Under the pieces are notes generated by a model. That model saw nothing but the letters and a program-made list of their open reading frames with translations. It was not told where the DNA came from and ran no database searches. DNA of 64,000 nucleotides from positions 14,260,001 to 14,324,000 of the forward strand of contig OZ017795.1 of NCBI GenBank assembly GCA_963969395.1. Reading direction: 5' to 3'. The DNA comes from Pseudoscleropodium purum (Eukaryota > Streptophyta > Bryopsida > Hypnales > Brachytheciaceae). Position numbers and translations under genes: made by a program. Of this stretch, positions 14,721 through 28,277 are shown piece by piece (within the stretch, counting starts at the first letter, position 1; each line of letters begins with the position of its first letter).

Positions 14721-15359
14721 ATTATTTTTTGGCTTTCTGTACAAAGACAGTGTGCTTAGATATATAATGTCAAAAATTATAAGAACCAAGTAAATTCAAA
14801 TCATAAAGTGAAAATATGTGGTAAAATGTAAGATAATACTTAGTTTATTGTCATAATCATAAAATGATATCCATACCTTAAATTAGGCTTTTTGTTTGTT
14901 ATAATGAGATCTCTTGGACCATGCATTCTCTAGTCGCATTTTACGGTTGGAAAGCTCTTTTCAAGGAGGAATGCATGGGCTTCATTTCGTAGCATTTGGA
15001 CCTATAGTGCAAAAGTTATTGAATTTCAAAATTCTTAAGAACTAGAAAAATACTTTTATTTTCATTTCAATTGTGGAATGGTATAGGGCACACTGGTTAA
15101 TGATATTACCTCTAGTGTTAAAAAAATTATAAAAAAATTATAACAGAAAGAAAGTGAATTATTAAAGGTACAATTTTTTTACTTAAGGTTAAAAACATAT
15201 AAAATCTAAAAATAGATGAAAATTCAAGTTTTGACTTTCAAAATGCCTATTGAATTTGCAATGTCCTTTTAGAATCAATCACTTAATCCTAAAGGACTAG
15301 CCCGCTAATTTAGGCAACACAGAGATTTTAGGCTCATTGTTGTGATTGTTGACTAGCAA

Positions 15360-15500
15360 ATTTCATGACATTTGAAATTGGTTTTCTAGAGTTATATATA
15401 TGTGAAAAGCTTTGAATCATTTTATTTTGATCAATGAGTCAAAAGTTATGAGGATTTTTTTGTTTGCAAGCAATTATGAATTTTCTACTCTAAAATAAAC
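15360..15500 (+). repeat. Dispersed repeat D, copy 1
   Basis: The segment with 'gatcaatgagtcaaaagtta' and 'tgcaagcaattatg' reappears as its reverse complement at about 35,705-35,850. Short, AT-rich, class unknown. Confidence 0.55.
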
Positions 15501-16540
15501 TTTGAAGCCCTTTATCTTATTCAATTTTCAATATTTTGAAAAAAAATAAAATCACAGGATGTATATTGTTTATTAAAACATTTCCACCATTGGGATTGGC
15601 ATTTTTCAATTCCATAATTAAATTCTTAACAGTTTAGTATTTCAAATCATCTTCTACTATTGTCTGCTTACTATTATTTTTCTTATATGTTGTACAATTC
15701 CAAATGATTTGAAAATTTTCAAGCATATGACCAACTTGTCTCAAAAAAATAATCCAAAGAAGCACCACCATTTCAAACATTTTTTACTAGAAAAGTGAGT
15801 TTGTGAAGTGCAGTTGCCTTATTTTTTGCAAGGCCAAAAAAATGATTTATGTGAATTGAAATGCTAATATCTACTAATCCACACTGTAGAATTCTCTGAA
15901 ATTTATTCCATGTCTTCTCAAACCATTCTACTACAAGATCCTAAAATTACATGTGTCAAATAAAGGGTTTTCAAAAATAAATTGATACTTGTCCTAGAAA
16001 TAGCAATTTTGAAGCATTTTCGATTAAAACATAATAAAAAAAGTTATGGGGTTAACATCCAGCAATTACTTAAATCAACAATCATGAAACTCTTTTGATT
16101 CCCAAGATATTGCCATCTATTGACTCAAGGAAGCAAATTCTATGTATTCAGTAAGAATTCAATTTCAATTTTAAATTTAATTGGACGTTGCAAGCCAGGG
16201 TCTACGCTATCTTAAGTTATGAATCCAACAAATACAAAGCAACGTTTGCAGGATCTGCAATTAATCTCCTCAACACCTCCTGCTCCATTATGGCTTCATT
16301 TAGTTAAGTTAAGCTTACATTGTCTTCATGGACAAAGAATTCTATGGTTTGATGCCGCTTTGAATAAGACCTTGTGTCCACAAACATTCAAGCTCAGATC
16401 AGAGCAGTTTCTGATTAGTAGTAATACAGATTTGCTCACATAAGCCATACTCTAAGGTAGGCACCCAAACCACCACTTTTTGCTACCGAGCCTATTTGCT
16501 TTTATTAGATTGGTCAGATTTTCATATGCTCTTGTTGACA

Positions 16541-16720
16541 AGTGAAAGGAGGTTCCAACACACTAGAGAACGTGGCATTTGAATAGTGTATACAAAAGTT
16601 ATTAAAGAACAAAGTTTGGTTCTAAAAGCATTTCTTTCACATGGGTACAGAACTAACTTTGGAGATGTGCACATAGTATAGATGGCGGTTTAAGGTCAGT
16701 GGCATATTGGGGTGAACCAA
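16541..16720 (+). repeat. Dispersed repeat E, copy 2
   Basis: About 180 bp repeated in direct orientation 620 bp downstream at 17,166-17,355. Landmarks are 'aagtgaaaggaggttcca', 'acaaaagttatta', 'aacaaagttt', 'ggagatgt' and 'ttttaaggtca'. Confidence 0.7.
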
Positions 16721-17165
16721 CCTTAATTCTGTTGGTAGCCTCTCCTCTGCACTACGTTCTCAAAACATGAAAACCACAATAAAGAGAGAAACTGACACAT
16801 GAAATTGGTGACTTGCATAGACTATTAATAGGATGGGAAACCCAAATCCCAGGTTGAGTACCAAGATTGTTTGCTTTTTAATGCAAATTCATCCATATGT
16901 GATTTCGCTACTTTGATGATTAATCTTGCAAATCTTTCCTTAGTGATGTCTAGGGTGCACTCCAAGTTCAAAGGATTTGAGGATAACAAAGTATTCCTTA
17001 TTGACTGATAATATCACAGAAAGGAAAGCAAATTTCCTAAATCCTTCTTTACAAGTATCATGAGCATGAAGTTCAGTCACACTAAGATATGTACCCCCAA
17101 ATGTGCCACTAATTGCTATTGCACCTAACTACTATTATTAGACTATACAAATGTTTATATATATT

Positions 17166-17355
17166 CAAAATGGCAAGTGAAAGGAGGCTCCAATGCACCA
17201 AAGATGGCAAAGAACACAATATTTGGATATTGTATGCAAAAGTTATTAAGAAACAAAGTTTGTCTCTAAAAGTGTTTTTTCTATATAGGTACATAATTGA
17301 TTTTGGAGATGTACACAGAGTAAAGATGGAGTTTTAAGGTCAAGGGTGCATTTGG
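17166..17355 (+). repeat. Dispersed repeat E, copy 3
   Basis: Direct copy of 16,541-16,720. It ends in 'ttttaaggtcaagggtgcat', just upstream of the TNL relic. Confidence 0.7.
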
Positions 17356-17854
17356 GGGTATCCACCATAGTACCTTGTATATTCTCTATGTTGAAACAAC
17401 ACCAACCATTTCTTATAAGACCTTTCTTACTTGTAAAGAGTTCAACACAAAAAAATAGAGATTGGTAAGAACAATCATAATCCCCAAAAATGAGAACAAG
17501 GTCCTTACAAAATAGTGTATTGACGTCAATGTTATCTAATTGTGCATCAAAGAGAACCATGGCTTAGCAGCTCCACTTCTACTGTTCAATTTATGCTTCT
17601 TCATCTAAATTACTACAATTTGGATATATATAGAAACTAGAAGTTGATTTCATTTGAAAGAACAAACTTTACAACTTAATTGATGACTCATATGATTTGT
17701 TTATAATGAGAACTTTGTTGAAAATGGATCCCAATTGTTGAGGATGAATCGTATATTTGATTTGTAATTTTTTTGTGGCATATGTCATGAGCCATATGGT
17801 GAATGAACTTGATTACATAGGCAATCCAATCACATTATACCTAATATTGCTCAA

Positions 17855-20750
17855 AAGTTTGTCCTTCAATTGCTCCAAATTTGGTCCATGTAAAAAGCAA
17901 TGTCCTCTCTAATGTTATTCCAAACTTGGTCTTTTATACTCTCCACAAATGAAAAGCCATGTAAAAGCATTAACCATCTTCATCAATGTCAATTCCATTT
18001 CATTCATTATCAACTTCAAAGCTCTTCAATGCTAATATGAGCTCATATGATGCCCTTTGTTGTTTGAAAAATCTAAGACCACCTTGTAGCATTTACCAAT
18101 CCAAGAATCATATGCCAGAATTATATAGGAAAACTTATTGGCAATATCCAACCATTTGGTCCCTCCATTACCATAGTAGCTCTTATTTCTACAACCAAAT
18201 CATAAGAGGTTATGACAAGTATGTACACATCCTTCCAAATGCAAGATGTGAGCTTCATCCAACCTCCCAAAGTCACTTGGTACCATGCAAATACTAATAT
18301 AACTCAATTCAACTACTTCCAACCTCTCTAAGTTGTTAAAATTTGGAATTTCATCCAACATGCAACATTTGTTTGCATCTAGATGTTGTAAAGATGCCAC
18401 ATATTCTAAGTAAATTAAGCTTGTGATATTCTCACAATCTGAAACTCTTAGATCTTACAAATGTTGCAACTTTCTAATACCACAGAGCACTAATAATTTA
18501 GTACCATTGACATTGAATGAAATATTGCATAATCTTAGAAGATCTAATAGTGACCAACATCCTAGTAAATTAAGGACCTTCAAATTTGTCAATGAGCTTA
18601 AGCCAATCATAGTTTCCACCCTTTCACACCAATAAAACTCAAACTTCTCTAATGTGGTTAAATTGCTCAAATTTGGAAAACTCTCCATTTTTTAGAAAAA
18701 ACTTTAATAATTGACTCCTACAAGTTGGTGCACTTGTAAAAGTCTAGAAGATGGAAGACTTCAATACAAAGTTTACTATGCAATTCTACAAATTGTATAG
18801 TTGTCATTGAAGGTAAGTCTCCAAGAAAAGGTAAAGGTTTTTGAACACTTAACTCCTAATGAACCATTGAAGGGACAAAGTAAACTTGGTGTAGATATCT
18901 ACAGTCTCAATTTTTGTTATAATTTTCTTATTTCTTTTTATAGATAGAAAAATTAATTAGCTTTGTGTAAGTGTAATTTTTTGCAATTGGTGCTTGAGAA
19001 CAAAAGTATTGCCCAAAGAAGTTCTAAACAAAGGAGACCTTGCCACAAAAAGAATTTGAAAAATTTGAATTTAAAAATAAAAATTCTCAGAGATTATATT
19101 TTTTCTGCATGGAAATCTTTGATTCATTTCATTAGAATAACTGATGTAAAAGTTGTCAACAACCTTGTTTTTTGGGCAATTACAGTATCTTTTTGAAAAA
19201 TAACTTTTAGGATTCATTTATAAACACAATTTTTACAATTTAAAAAAAAGTTCCACATGGTTTAATTTGCTTGCTAGAACAATCTCACCATTGGGATGAA
19301 TGAATTTTAATTCCATCTTCTAAGATATTAATAATTTAGATTTTCCTTCTATCTCATACCTACTTCTACTTAACAATTTTTTTAAGAATGAAAATTAAGT
19401 TTTTTTAAAATCCTTTTTAATTATACTCTCAACTCAATTATTCATCATAAAAATTTAAGCCTTGAATCTCTCTAGTGCAAAAATCTGAGTTAAGAAGGTT
19501 CAAAGTCAAATAATCTAATCCTACAATGCACAAAAAAAATTGCTTACTTCACTTTGAATGCAAATATCTTGCAATCTCTGTGGTCAAAATTTTTGAAATT
19601 TATTCCACATTCTCATACTAGTCAGGTGTAACATGTGCAAGAAAAAACAATTTTCAATTTTTTTACTCTTTGCAATAAAAATGGTAGTATTGAATGTTTT
19701 GGATGAAGAAAAGGCCTTGGTCCTTTCGGGTCAACCAAAGCCATGTCAGATCTTTCAACTTATTTACTCTTTTATAAAATTTCCAAGACTTGGGTACACA
19801 ATAACATCCAAACTTCTCAGACTCTAAATACCTTGAACATCTATTTCCTCAAAGTCTTTGCAATTGAATATTTGCAATATTTCCACATTGAAGCAATAGA
19901 ATAAATCATCCTTTTTGGTTCTCTTCACCTCACTTTCATGAATCCCCATCTTTTCTAAATCTTAACATTTTCCCTTTGAATGAAGTGTATGAGGCAACTA
20001 ATTGAATAACTTTAAATTTATAAAAAATTTGATTTTTTTGAGACCTTGGTTCAAAAGCTTGAACTTCTTCTTTTGCAAAGTCAAAGTATACATCATAGAT
20101 TCTAAATTCCATACTATTTTTGGTCATTAAAAAAAGCCAAGAAGTGCCTTCTTTTTCAAAGTCTCCAATTTGAAATTCCAACACCAAGTAATCAATTAAC
20201 ATCCCTTCAAACCTACATCAATCTAAGACTTGGAATTACCAAGTAATTAATACCTAACCAACTTTATTCTTTTGTAACATAAAATATTCAAAGGAACTCA
20301 TTTCTATATGTATGAAGTTATTACATCATCATTACTAACCCTACTAGAAAGATTTATATATTCCAAAACAAAATCCATCTTGCTTGCATAAGCATATTGA
20401 AGCCATTTCATAATGTTCAATTTCCACTTAAAAAAATAGCATAGCAATTGCAATTATAAAGATTGCCAAGTCCAAGAAATTTTTTTGATCCCTTGGCTTC
20501 AAATCCAATAAATCATAATTGGTCTCAATAGAGAACATAGAAGGTGCTTGTCATCATTCAAGTGTTGGAATTTGTGGTTGCTTAAATAGTTGAACATTTC
20601 TTTCATGTTATTGGATGTTCACTAATTTGCCTACACTGAGTTCTACAAACTTTTGAAGTTAATGGCAAAAATTGAACAAACCTTGAACCATTCATTAATC
20701 ATAAGAGTCTCGAGACATTTTTTTCATCAAAAATCACTTAAAATTTCCAT
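17855..20750 (-). pseudogene. Decayed TIR-NBS-LRR relic (NB-ARC end, LRR and C-terminal exon)
   Basis: A badly broken minus-strand paralogue of the TNL at 23.76-29.77 kb. From its 5' end: 20,440-20,720 matches the end of the NB-ARC exon at nucleotide level. 19,936-20,202 encodes 'DFAKEEVQAFEPRSQ', matching 'EFAREEVQALESSNH' of the neighbour. 18,200-18,690 encodes leucine-rich repeats ('LSSLTNLKVLNLLGC', 'FNNLERLEVVEL'). 17,855-17,960 matches the start of the C-terminal exon. Stops and frameshifts are frequent, and a dispersed repeat C copy (18.89-19.72 kb) sits in the middle of the LRR part. No TIR or P-loop is recognisable, so it is a 5'-truncated dead copy from a tandem duplication. Confidence 0.75.
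18893..19720 (+). repeat. Dispersed repeat C, copy 3, inside the TNL relic
   Basis: Starts at 'agtctcaatttttgttata' like the copy at 6,385 and follows it through 'tgattcatttcatt', 'aatttttacaatttaaa' and 'tttgcttgctagaa'. It separates the LRR fragment at 18.2-18.7 kb from the LRR-entry fragment at 19.9-20.2 kb, so it probably inserted into the relic. Confidence 0.65.
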
Positions 20751-21430
20751 TTTCATTGCAGAGAGTAGAAAAAAAATTTAAAGATTTTCTTTTTCCTATT
20801 AGATCTTGCATTAAACTATTATAAAAATGTAATGAAGAAGTTTAAAAAACTTTGGCCGCATGGATTGAAAGATATTTGCATTTAAAGCTAAGAAATAAGT
20901 CTTTTTGCACCTTGTTCAACTAGATTTTTTGCCTTTGAATCTTCTTAACTTTAAATTTTTGTAGTACTTGATTCTGAATTTCTAACTTTTAATATTGAAG
21001 AATTGAGTTTGAGAGTTTAGGAAAAAAAATTCCCAAAACACTCACTTAATTTTCATTCATTACAAAATTGTTAAGTAGAAGTAGGTTCAAGATTGAATGA
21101 AAAAGAAAATCACGGTTAATAGCTTAAAGACGGAATTGAAACACAATATTTTTGATTGTGAGATTGTTCTAAAAAGCAAATTTAACCTTGTCTAATAATT
21201 TTTTTTTAGGAGTTGCTAAAATTGCATTAAGATATGTATCATGTAAGTTATTTTTTCAAGAAGATGCTAGATTGCCCCCAAAACAAGATTTTCCATAACA
21301 TTTTTTTATCCCTAGTTAAAATAGAATGCTTCACATATAGACAAAAATATAATCTTTTAAAAAAAATGAAATTGTTGACATGATTTTGGATAGGCTTGTG
21401 TGACTTCATCTTTTTGTAATTTTTCTACAT
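20745..21430 (-). repeat. Dispersed repeat C, inverted copy 4
   Basis: Reverse complement of the 18.9-19.7 kb copy. Examples: 'tgttaagtagaagtaggt' answers 'acctacttctacttaaca', and 'tttgaatcttcttaactt' answers 'aagttaagaagattcaaa'. It abuts the upstream end of the TNL relic. Confidence 0.6.
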
Positions 21431-23757
21431 TGCCCCTTGAATTACTTTTTGAATTTAGGGTGGCGTGACTTTTGCTTCTGAGTATAAATTGAAAGATAAT
21501 TTGATTTTCCCAAAAGCTAATGTGATTTCCTATCTTCCAAAAAAATCCCCAAAAATCATGTCAATAATTGAGTTCACTAAAGCCTATCTAAAATCCCATG
21601 AGTTCTCTATAGGGACTTTGGAGCTTTATAGGTTAAGTAAACTCCCTACAACTCTCTTCAAAAATTGACAGGATTGTATACACTTATTAATAAAGTCATT
21701 AAGTATTGAAGTCTATACAAAACAAACAATCCTAAACAAATCATATTGCAAAAAGAAATCAATTACAACCAACTTCTAACAATTCATTAGTCTAATGTTT
21801 AAGAAGAACCATTCATTAGTTCATTGTTAGCTAGTGAAATAGGGAAAAAAGAAGTGGTTACAATTTGAAAACATCGGAACAAAACCGATTAAAATTTTCA
21901 TAAAATTTCTACTTAAAGTAAAATATAGAGAAAAAATCAAGCTCCTCAGTTGGGTCTGATTTTATGTAGATATATGAGAATACACGAAAGAAAGACCCAT
22001 CCAGATGATGCATGATCACATGATTGATTTTAATTTTGCAACTCAAAATTGGCGTTGTGTAAAATTTAGAATTTGATTCACTTGTGTAGCTTCGTCCAAT
22101 AGATGCCAAATAGCAGATGCTGTACAAAGTTGTAGGCAAGATTTCCTCAATCAATTTCGTGTAAAATCTAGGTAAGGTGGTACTCATGTTGGATTATCGT
22201 AAGTGGAAATTAGGGTTTAATAAAATTGCACTATCCTTGGTGATTACTTTCTTCTTGTTTATAAACATATGGACAAAATAGGATTTATGGTTTGGGTGGA
22301 GTTTGCATTGACATTCTATTTATAAGACACTAGTACTAATCCAAGTCGTCACATTCAAAACTTTTTTTGTGAACTGAGTAATTTGGTAGCAATAATTGTA
22401 CGAGTTCTTTAGTTTAAATATATTGCAATATCTATTCATAGAAATGGTGACAAGAATGTAGTTACAATGGAAATATGGCACTCACACTCAATTTTTACTC
22501 ATTCTTGCATTCCTTGCTTGCACTTTTGTACCAAACTCCTCACTAACCAACCCTTGTTTCTACAAATATGGTGTACAAATAAACTGTTTTTTTAGCATGA
22601 GATACAAAGACACTAGGGTCATCCTTCTTTTAAATGGATTGTTTTGCTTCTAATGGGCACCTCTCAAAAACATTGGGCCAAACAACCTTTTGAACTCAAG
22701 ACCTTAAGTAAGGTTCATTTTGTGTCTAATGATTTTGGACATGAACATCACATACCCATATTCCAATTGTCCCTAGAATGGGCATTTAGTTCGTTAGAGG
22801 TTAATTGAATTTAGTCAATCAGTTGTATATTAAAATATACATTCATGTAATTTGTGTCCTTGCTATAATTATAATCTTGAGTAGAGACAACAATTTTGGC
22901 TCATCATAATCCAATATTTAATAATGTAGGATCAAAAGATTTGGCTATAAATAAGATTGTTGGTATACAATAAAATGCATGCTTGTTTACTTCACAAAAG
23001 AAAATAATAACATGCCATGGAAAATAAAGTAGGAACCTAAAGTGAGAGATTCAATCCCACACATCAAAAGTAATGATTTTGTAGTTCTTCACAAGAATAC
23101 TCAAACAAATTAATACTTTTTATCATACATCATTTCAACAAATCATCAAAGTTGAGAGCAATAAAGATTCTACCACAAATTCAATACCTCACCTTTACTA
23201 CAATACTTTCTCTATTGATTGTTACAAAACTCAAAACTAACCTTCATGTATCCACCCAATCCATCTTGTACTCTTGAAAGCACTAAAACATCAATTGAAT
23301 AGCTATAAGATTGTAGAATAGAAATATACTTCAAGATGAATGGATGCCAAAGGTCTTGCAAATTGATATCTATATTAAGTTCAATTGTATCCAATTGGTT
23401 ACAAATGAGAATCTTGTCTCACAAGTTGTACAATATGAGTTCTAAAATTCTTGGACAAAATTTTCACTTTGGATTCACAAAGAGACCAATAACCAATATG
23501 ATAAAGGACTTGATTATGAAATCTTGAAATAAACTGGTGATGATTCACTCATGTTGAATAAAACAATGATTGATGACAAATTCTTGTTGCTCGAGATTGA
23601 AAATAGTCCCCATGTCAAGGTATAAAATGAAAATAATAAGGTTGAAGAGTGGACTAAGATTAAAAAACAAAATGCTATTGAAATGGTTTAGATCATTACA
23701 TCTAATAGGTTCATTCTCCTTAAGAAAAACATTCCATATGGTATTGGTTCAAATACA
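21431..23757. other. Gene-free spacer between the two TNL copies
   Basis: AT-rich spacer. 23,380-23,757 (plus) reads as a broken frame containing 'VEEWTKIKKQNAIEMV' and 'SNRFILLKKNIPYG', interrupted by several stops. It could be the remnant of some gene, but I cannot name a family. Nothing else recognisable is present. Confidence 0.4.
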
Positions 23758-24276
23758 TTACCTCAATAGAGGAAGTAAATATATCCCATACTCACAAAGT
23801 TCTGGAATGTTTGAGATGTGAGTTGCATATTCTTCTATGAATGAGTAAATATCATCAAAAACCAAATACGCCATCAATGTATAATTCTCCATCACATGCT
23901 GAAGGATGAATATAATGCGCCAAAAAGCTGGAGGACCCAAGCCAAAAATAGAATCATGTTCACTTGAAGATAGATTAAGTTGTTGATAGAGAAAGTCAAT
24001 AATGTGACTGGACAATTTTGGAAAGATAGCCTCGTCAAAGACCAACTCTGTTGAATATTTTGCAACAACTAAAGATAGTATGCCCAACTCTTCATGCTTA
24101 CATAATGCTTGGACAACATAATCAATTCCTCCTTCCATTTCACTCAAGGAATTGAGTGAGCTTGCTAATCCATGCTCTTTATAGGCAATTGATGATACTT
24201 GGTCCATGTAATAAGCAACATCCTTCCTAATGTTGCTCCAATATTTGTCTTCAATTTCCTCAACATATGGAAATCC
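23758..24276 (-). pseudogene. TNL exon 5: C-terminal post-LRR domain of unknown fold
   Basis: Acceptor 'ttttgtag' then GFPYVEEIEDKYWSNIRKD, in phase with exon 4, running about 170 residues to TAG. It contains 'SSEHDSIFGLGPPAFWRI' and 'LQHVMENYTLMAYLVFD', looks alpha-helical, and matches no domain I can name. The same exon is recognisable in the relic at 17.9 kb, so it is a stable part of this TNL subfamily. Confidence 0.65.
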
Positions 24277-24437
24277 CTACAAAATAATCAAAGAACTTCA
24301 CTTGTTAATGGTAATTCCATAGTTACCAACAACTACCAAGCTCTTCAATATCATCTTTACCTAGAAAACCCTTCAACAACAAGCTTGAAACATTCAATGG
24401 GTATATAAACATACAACAAAATTATGTATGTACTCAC

Positions 24438-25569
24438 CAACAAAATCAAGTCATTTAGTTCCTCTATTGGTGGTCGCTCTTGTTCCTGCAACCAAAGCAC
24501 AAGAGGCTCCAACAACTCCACACATCCAACCAAATTGAAGATGCGATTTTTGGCCAACCTTCCAAAACCATCAGGTATTTTCGAAATTGCACTCTCAATC
24601 AAATCCACTACTTCCAACCTCTTCAAATTGCTCATGCTTGGAAGCTCCTTCAAAGAATCACAATAACTAGCATCTAGTTGACACAAAGATGTCATGTACT
24701 CTAGCTCAACTAAGCTTGTGAGATTTTCACAATTTGAAACATCAAGTTTTTGCAAATGTTGTAATTTTCCAATACCATGGAGTTCTAATAATTTTGTCAA
24801 AGAGACATTTAGTGTCTCCAAAGAATCAAGACTACTTAATCCTGGAAGCTCTACCAAAGATTCACACTAATAAATCTAGTACCTTTAGGTTTGTCAAAAA
24901 GTTTAAGCCAATCACCGATTCCATTGAAGAAACATGACACTCAACCTTTTCTAACATCGTCAAATTGCTCAAATTTGGAAGACTTTCACAACATTGCATA
25001 ATCAACTCCCGCAAGTTGTTGCAGCCACTAAGGTCTAGAAGTTGGAGTGAACTTCTATAATGACCATGGACTTCTAGAAATTCCAAAGCTATCATTGATG
25101 ATAAGTCTTCAAGAAGAAGTTGGGGGTTCTTAATGTGAAGACGAAACCATTTAAGATCCTTCAATGTGTTCACTCCTTGAAATTTCTCACCAAGTTTCTC
25201 ACACCCTACAACATCCAAGACCCGCAAACCATCCATGCCTTTGACGTCTAATTCCTCAAGGTTCTTGCATTCATAAACTTGGAACACTTCCACTTGAGAA
25301 CAATGAAGTAGGTCATCTCTTTTGATGCTCTTCACTTTACTCTCATATATCCCCATCCTCTTTATCTCTCGACACTCCCACTCTCTCCAAAGTTTAGGAA
25401 GCAAGTGAACTCTACCAAAATCAAGTAAAATATGACTAGCATGATTGCTTGATTCCAAAGCTTGAACCTCTTCTCTTGCAAATTCAAGATACAAATCATG
25501 GATGTGAAATTCCAAGAATTTGGCAATCATAGAAAAGTCAAGAAGTGCTTTTCTCTTCAAAGCCTCCAA
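24438..25569 (-). pseudogene. TNL exon 4: leucine-rich repeats
   Basis: Acceptor 'aattgcag' then LEALKRKALLDF. The leading part (FLEFHIHDLYLEFAREEVQ) is the usual link from NB-ARC to LRR. At least ten LRR units of the plant type follow ('LRVLDVVGCEKLGEKF', 'LQKLDVSNCENLTSL'). A one-base frameshift near 24,865 splits them between 'LTNLKVLDLL' and 'ESLVELPGLSSLDSLETL'. The exon closes with 'EELNDLILL' and a strong donor (gtgagt) at 24,437. Confidence 0.8.
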
Positions 25570-25791
25570 CTGCAATTCCAAGGAAAGTATAAATGGTCAT
25601 CATCTCATCATGCCAATCATGCAAAAATAAGAAAAATCTTGAGCTACCAAATGAAAGATATCCAACAAACTAAGCTCATTCCAAAACAAACAATATTCAT
25701 GAAAGTGCAATTGTCTAATCTCATCATGTTGATCATTGTCAAAAAGACTTACACTTTGCATAATAGAAAAGACCTCACATTTGTAAACATG

Positions 25792-26427
25792 TTAGAGCCA
25801 TTTCACGATGTCCAAATTGGAATTACAATACTTGGAGGTACCAATCACAAAGATAGCCAAGTCCAAGAATATGAATTGGTCTCTAAGCTTCAATGAATCA
25901 TAACCTTGTCTCAAAAAAGAAAAAAGGGGGTGGGCATCATCATTGAAGTGGTTGAACTTATGGGCATGCAAATTTTCTAAGCTTTCCCTCCATTCCAATG
26001 GACATCTACTAATTTGTCCCAATTGAGATGCCCAAACTTTCAAAGCTAATGGCAAGTATTGTTGTGTCCTTGAATTGCTTCTTAAACCACACAAACTTTT
26101 CTTTGAAAAGTGGCATGCTTGCACACATTGATTTATAATATCCCATTCTTGCTCATTGATGTTATTTGTAGAAACCAACCCAACATAATGAAGGAATAAC
26201 TGTATTGCATCACATTTGTTCAATTCTGGCATTTCCATGCAATGGCACTTTTCAAGACCCAAACTTTGCAAAACTTCACGAGATCTTGAAGTTACCAATA
26301 TCTTGCTACCGACTTTGTAATTTAGTTGCAAATACATTTTAGCTTCTTCAATGTCCCTATGCCAAACATTGTCCAAGCAAAGAAACACCTTTTGATGTTG
26401 CATACATTTGTTCAATAGCGTTTTTAA
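25792..26427 (-). pseudogene. TNL exon 3: NB-ARC kinase-2 to GLPLAL region
   Basis: Starts after a 'ggaatag' acceptor. Kinase-2 reads KVFLCLDNVW, which has the usual hydrophobic run but D-N in place of D-D. RNBS-B reads GSKILVTSRS. 'NKCDAIQLFLHYV' and 'QQYLPLALKVW' stand for the region around GLPLAL, which has Y for G here. 'DQFIFLDLAIFV' is the RNBS-D-like stretch. The exon ends 'DIVKWL' followed by TAA, where intact relatives continue into the region before the LRRs. Confidence 0.8.
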
Positions 26428-28027
26428 CTATTCCAAACAACCAAATCAAAGTCAAGTTGCAAAGAAGCCTACATTGCAATAAACTTCAAATCATTTGGTT
26501 GGACCTCAAAGGTAAAAAAAACATCCACAAATCTTAACCAAAAATATATATTAAGATGCATTTGAAATCATTACTTTGTAAAATCTATTAATAATGATGT
26601 AACCACCAAAATCAATATATAATTAAAAATTCATTAATTTACCATCAATTAATATTGGTCCTAAAATAAACAAATAGCTTTCAATACAACACATCATTTA
26701 AGTCAAACCACAAACTCTAAGAAATGCACTTTAGAGGTTGAACAACAAATACCTACAAACATGATTCATATAGAAATAATATGATGATTTAATCCATTCA
26801 ATTGTTCAAAGATTTAAATTGAATCTCTAAAATTTCATGTACAATTAACAACTTAATGCCCAACTAATCGTATATGATCAATTTGAAGTTTTAGACTCAT
26901 TTTGATGCAAGCCATTAAATTGCTTTGACCATTTTAAAAAAAATTCGAATAGTTTTGAAGGTTAACTATTGAAAACTTTCATTTCTCATTGAAAATAAGG
27001 TAAATATTTAATTGGTGAGAGGTCTCCATAGCCATATTTATCCATTAGAGGAAGCATATTAATTGTACTTCATTTCTCAACTTTGAGCAAAGTTTGCCAA
27101 TTTAACTTGATTTGAAATCTAAAAACTTATACCAATGGAAAGAATAATGTGTTTTCATGATTTTCACCATTGCAAAACATGCAAGTATTGATTTGGAGTT
27201 ATTTGTGATTTAGAATTTATAAAAATATTGCATCTCAACATTTGCAAGGTGGATTGTGTAATGACTTTGATAGCTTTTCATGTGAAATTAAGTTTTGAAA
27301 GTACATTTTAGTGTGCTAATACAATTTGTAGTTGTTCATATCACCTCCAATCCTAGAAAAAATTTATTTACAAATTTTTCAAACATTGTGAGGGTCAACA
27401 TACGAAAATAAAAAGCTTACATTTCTCTTGTTATAATCTCACAACTCTTTTATAATTTTGCACTCAATTGGTATGCATACTAACAAGCTCTTTAAACATC
27501 CATGCGGTTAGATTTTAAAATAAAAACAATTTGCTTCATTAGATAATTACAAGCCAATATTCTTTTTTCATAGTCAAAATACATTTGAAAAAGCATACAT
27601 CATAGGAGTTAATACATTACCAAAACTCTACTCCACAAATAACCTTAAGTACATAGAATGCAAGTATATGTCACCTCAAACCCCCTTTCCTTGGCTACTA
27701 ACATTTATAATTCAGAAAAATTACTTATAAAAGTGAAAGACAATTATTTACAAAAAATCACAATGGTTTGAGTTTCACATAAAAAACTTCAAGGAAAAAA
27801 ACCCTTAAAAAATAACGAATATTCAATCCATTATTGAAGAAAGATTGAGTTTTCAATTTCTAGTTTTAAGATAAATATTACTGAAAAGAAAAAAGAAATG
27901 GTAAATTGATCAATACAAGTCAATTGATAACTTCTATTAATTCAAATGCTTTTATTAAATTTTTCATCTAAAGATGCACCTTTACCAACTTGCTTCTTTG
28001 GTGCATCAATCAATACAACATACATAC

Positions 28028-28277
28028 CTTGTCATCATCATTTGGTAAAATTGTTTCACCAATCAAATCTTGAAGCACTTGCTTTCGTAGCACAGCAACA
28101 TCCTTCACCCCCAAGTTCCACGTGGCAAAAGTCCCCAATAAAATCTCCAAAATGTCCATTGCAAATTGCTTTAGTGATGGTGGTTTTGCCAGCACCTCCC
28201 ATGCCAAATAAACCCAAAATTTGCACTTTATAATCAGGATGCTCATCTTTTGAGTCACGAAATTTGGCAAATATTGG
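28028..28277 (-). pseudogene. TNL exon 2: NB-ARC P-loop
   Basis: Begins after a 'cacaacag' acceptor and carries the Walker A motif GLFGMGGAGKTTITKAICN, the classic NB-ARC P-loop. Near 28,130 the frame shifts by one base, after which 'LGVKDVAVLRKQVLQDLIGE' reads on to 'LPNDDDK' and a donor gtatgt at 28,027. The donor phase fits the next exon (LKTLLNKC). Confidence 0.8.

Larger units (their letters stand above)
1..17854. other. Gene-free AT-rich repeat mosaic
   Basis: No gene can be supported in these 17.8 kb. Open frames are short (under about 115 codons), overlap on both strands and match no family I know. Most of the stretch is made of diverged dispersed repeats, listed separately. The parts around 2.08-4.0 kb and 10.5-10.8 kb are less AT-rich than the rest and could be old exon or element remnants, but I recognise nothing in them. 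5.3-9.65 kb is extremely A/T-rich with long A and T runs. Confidence 0.6.
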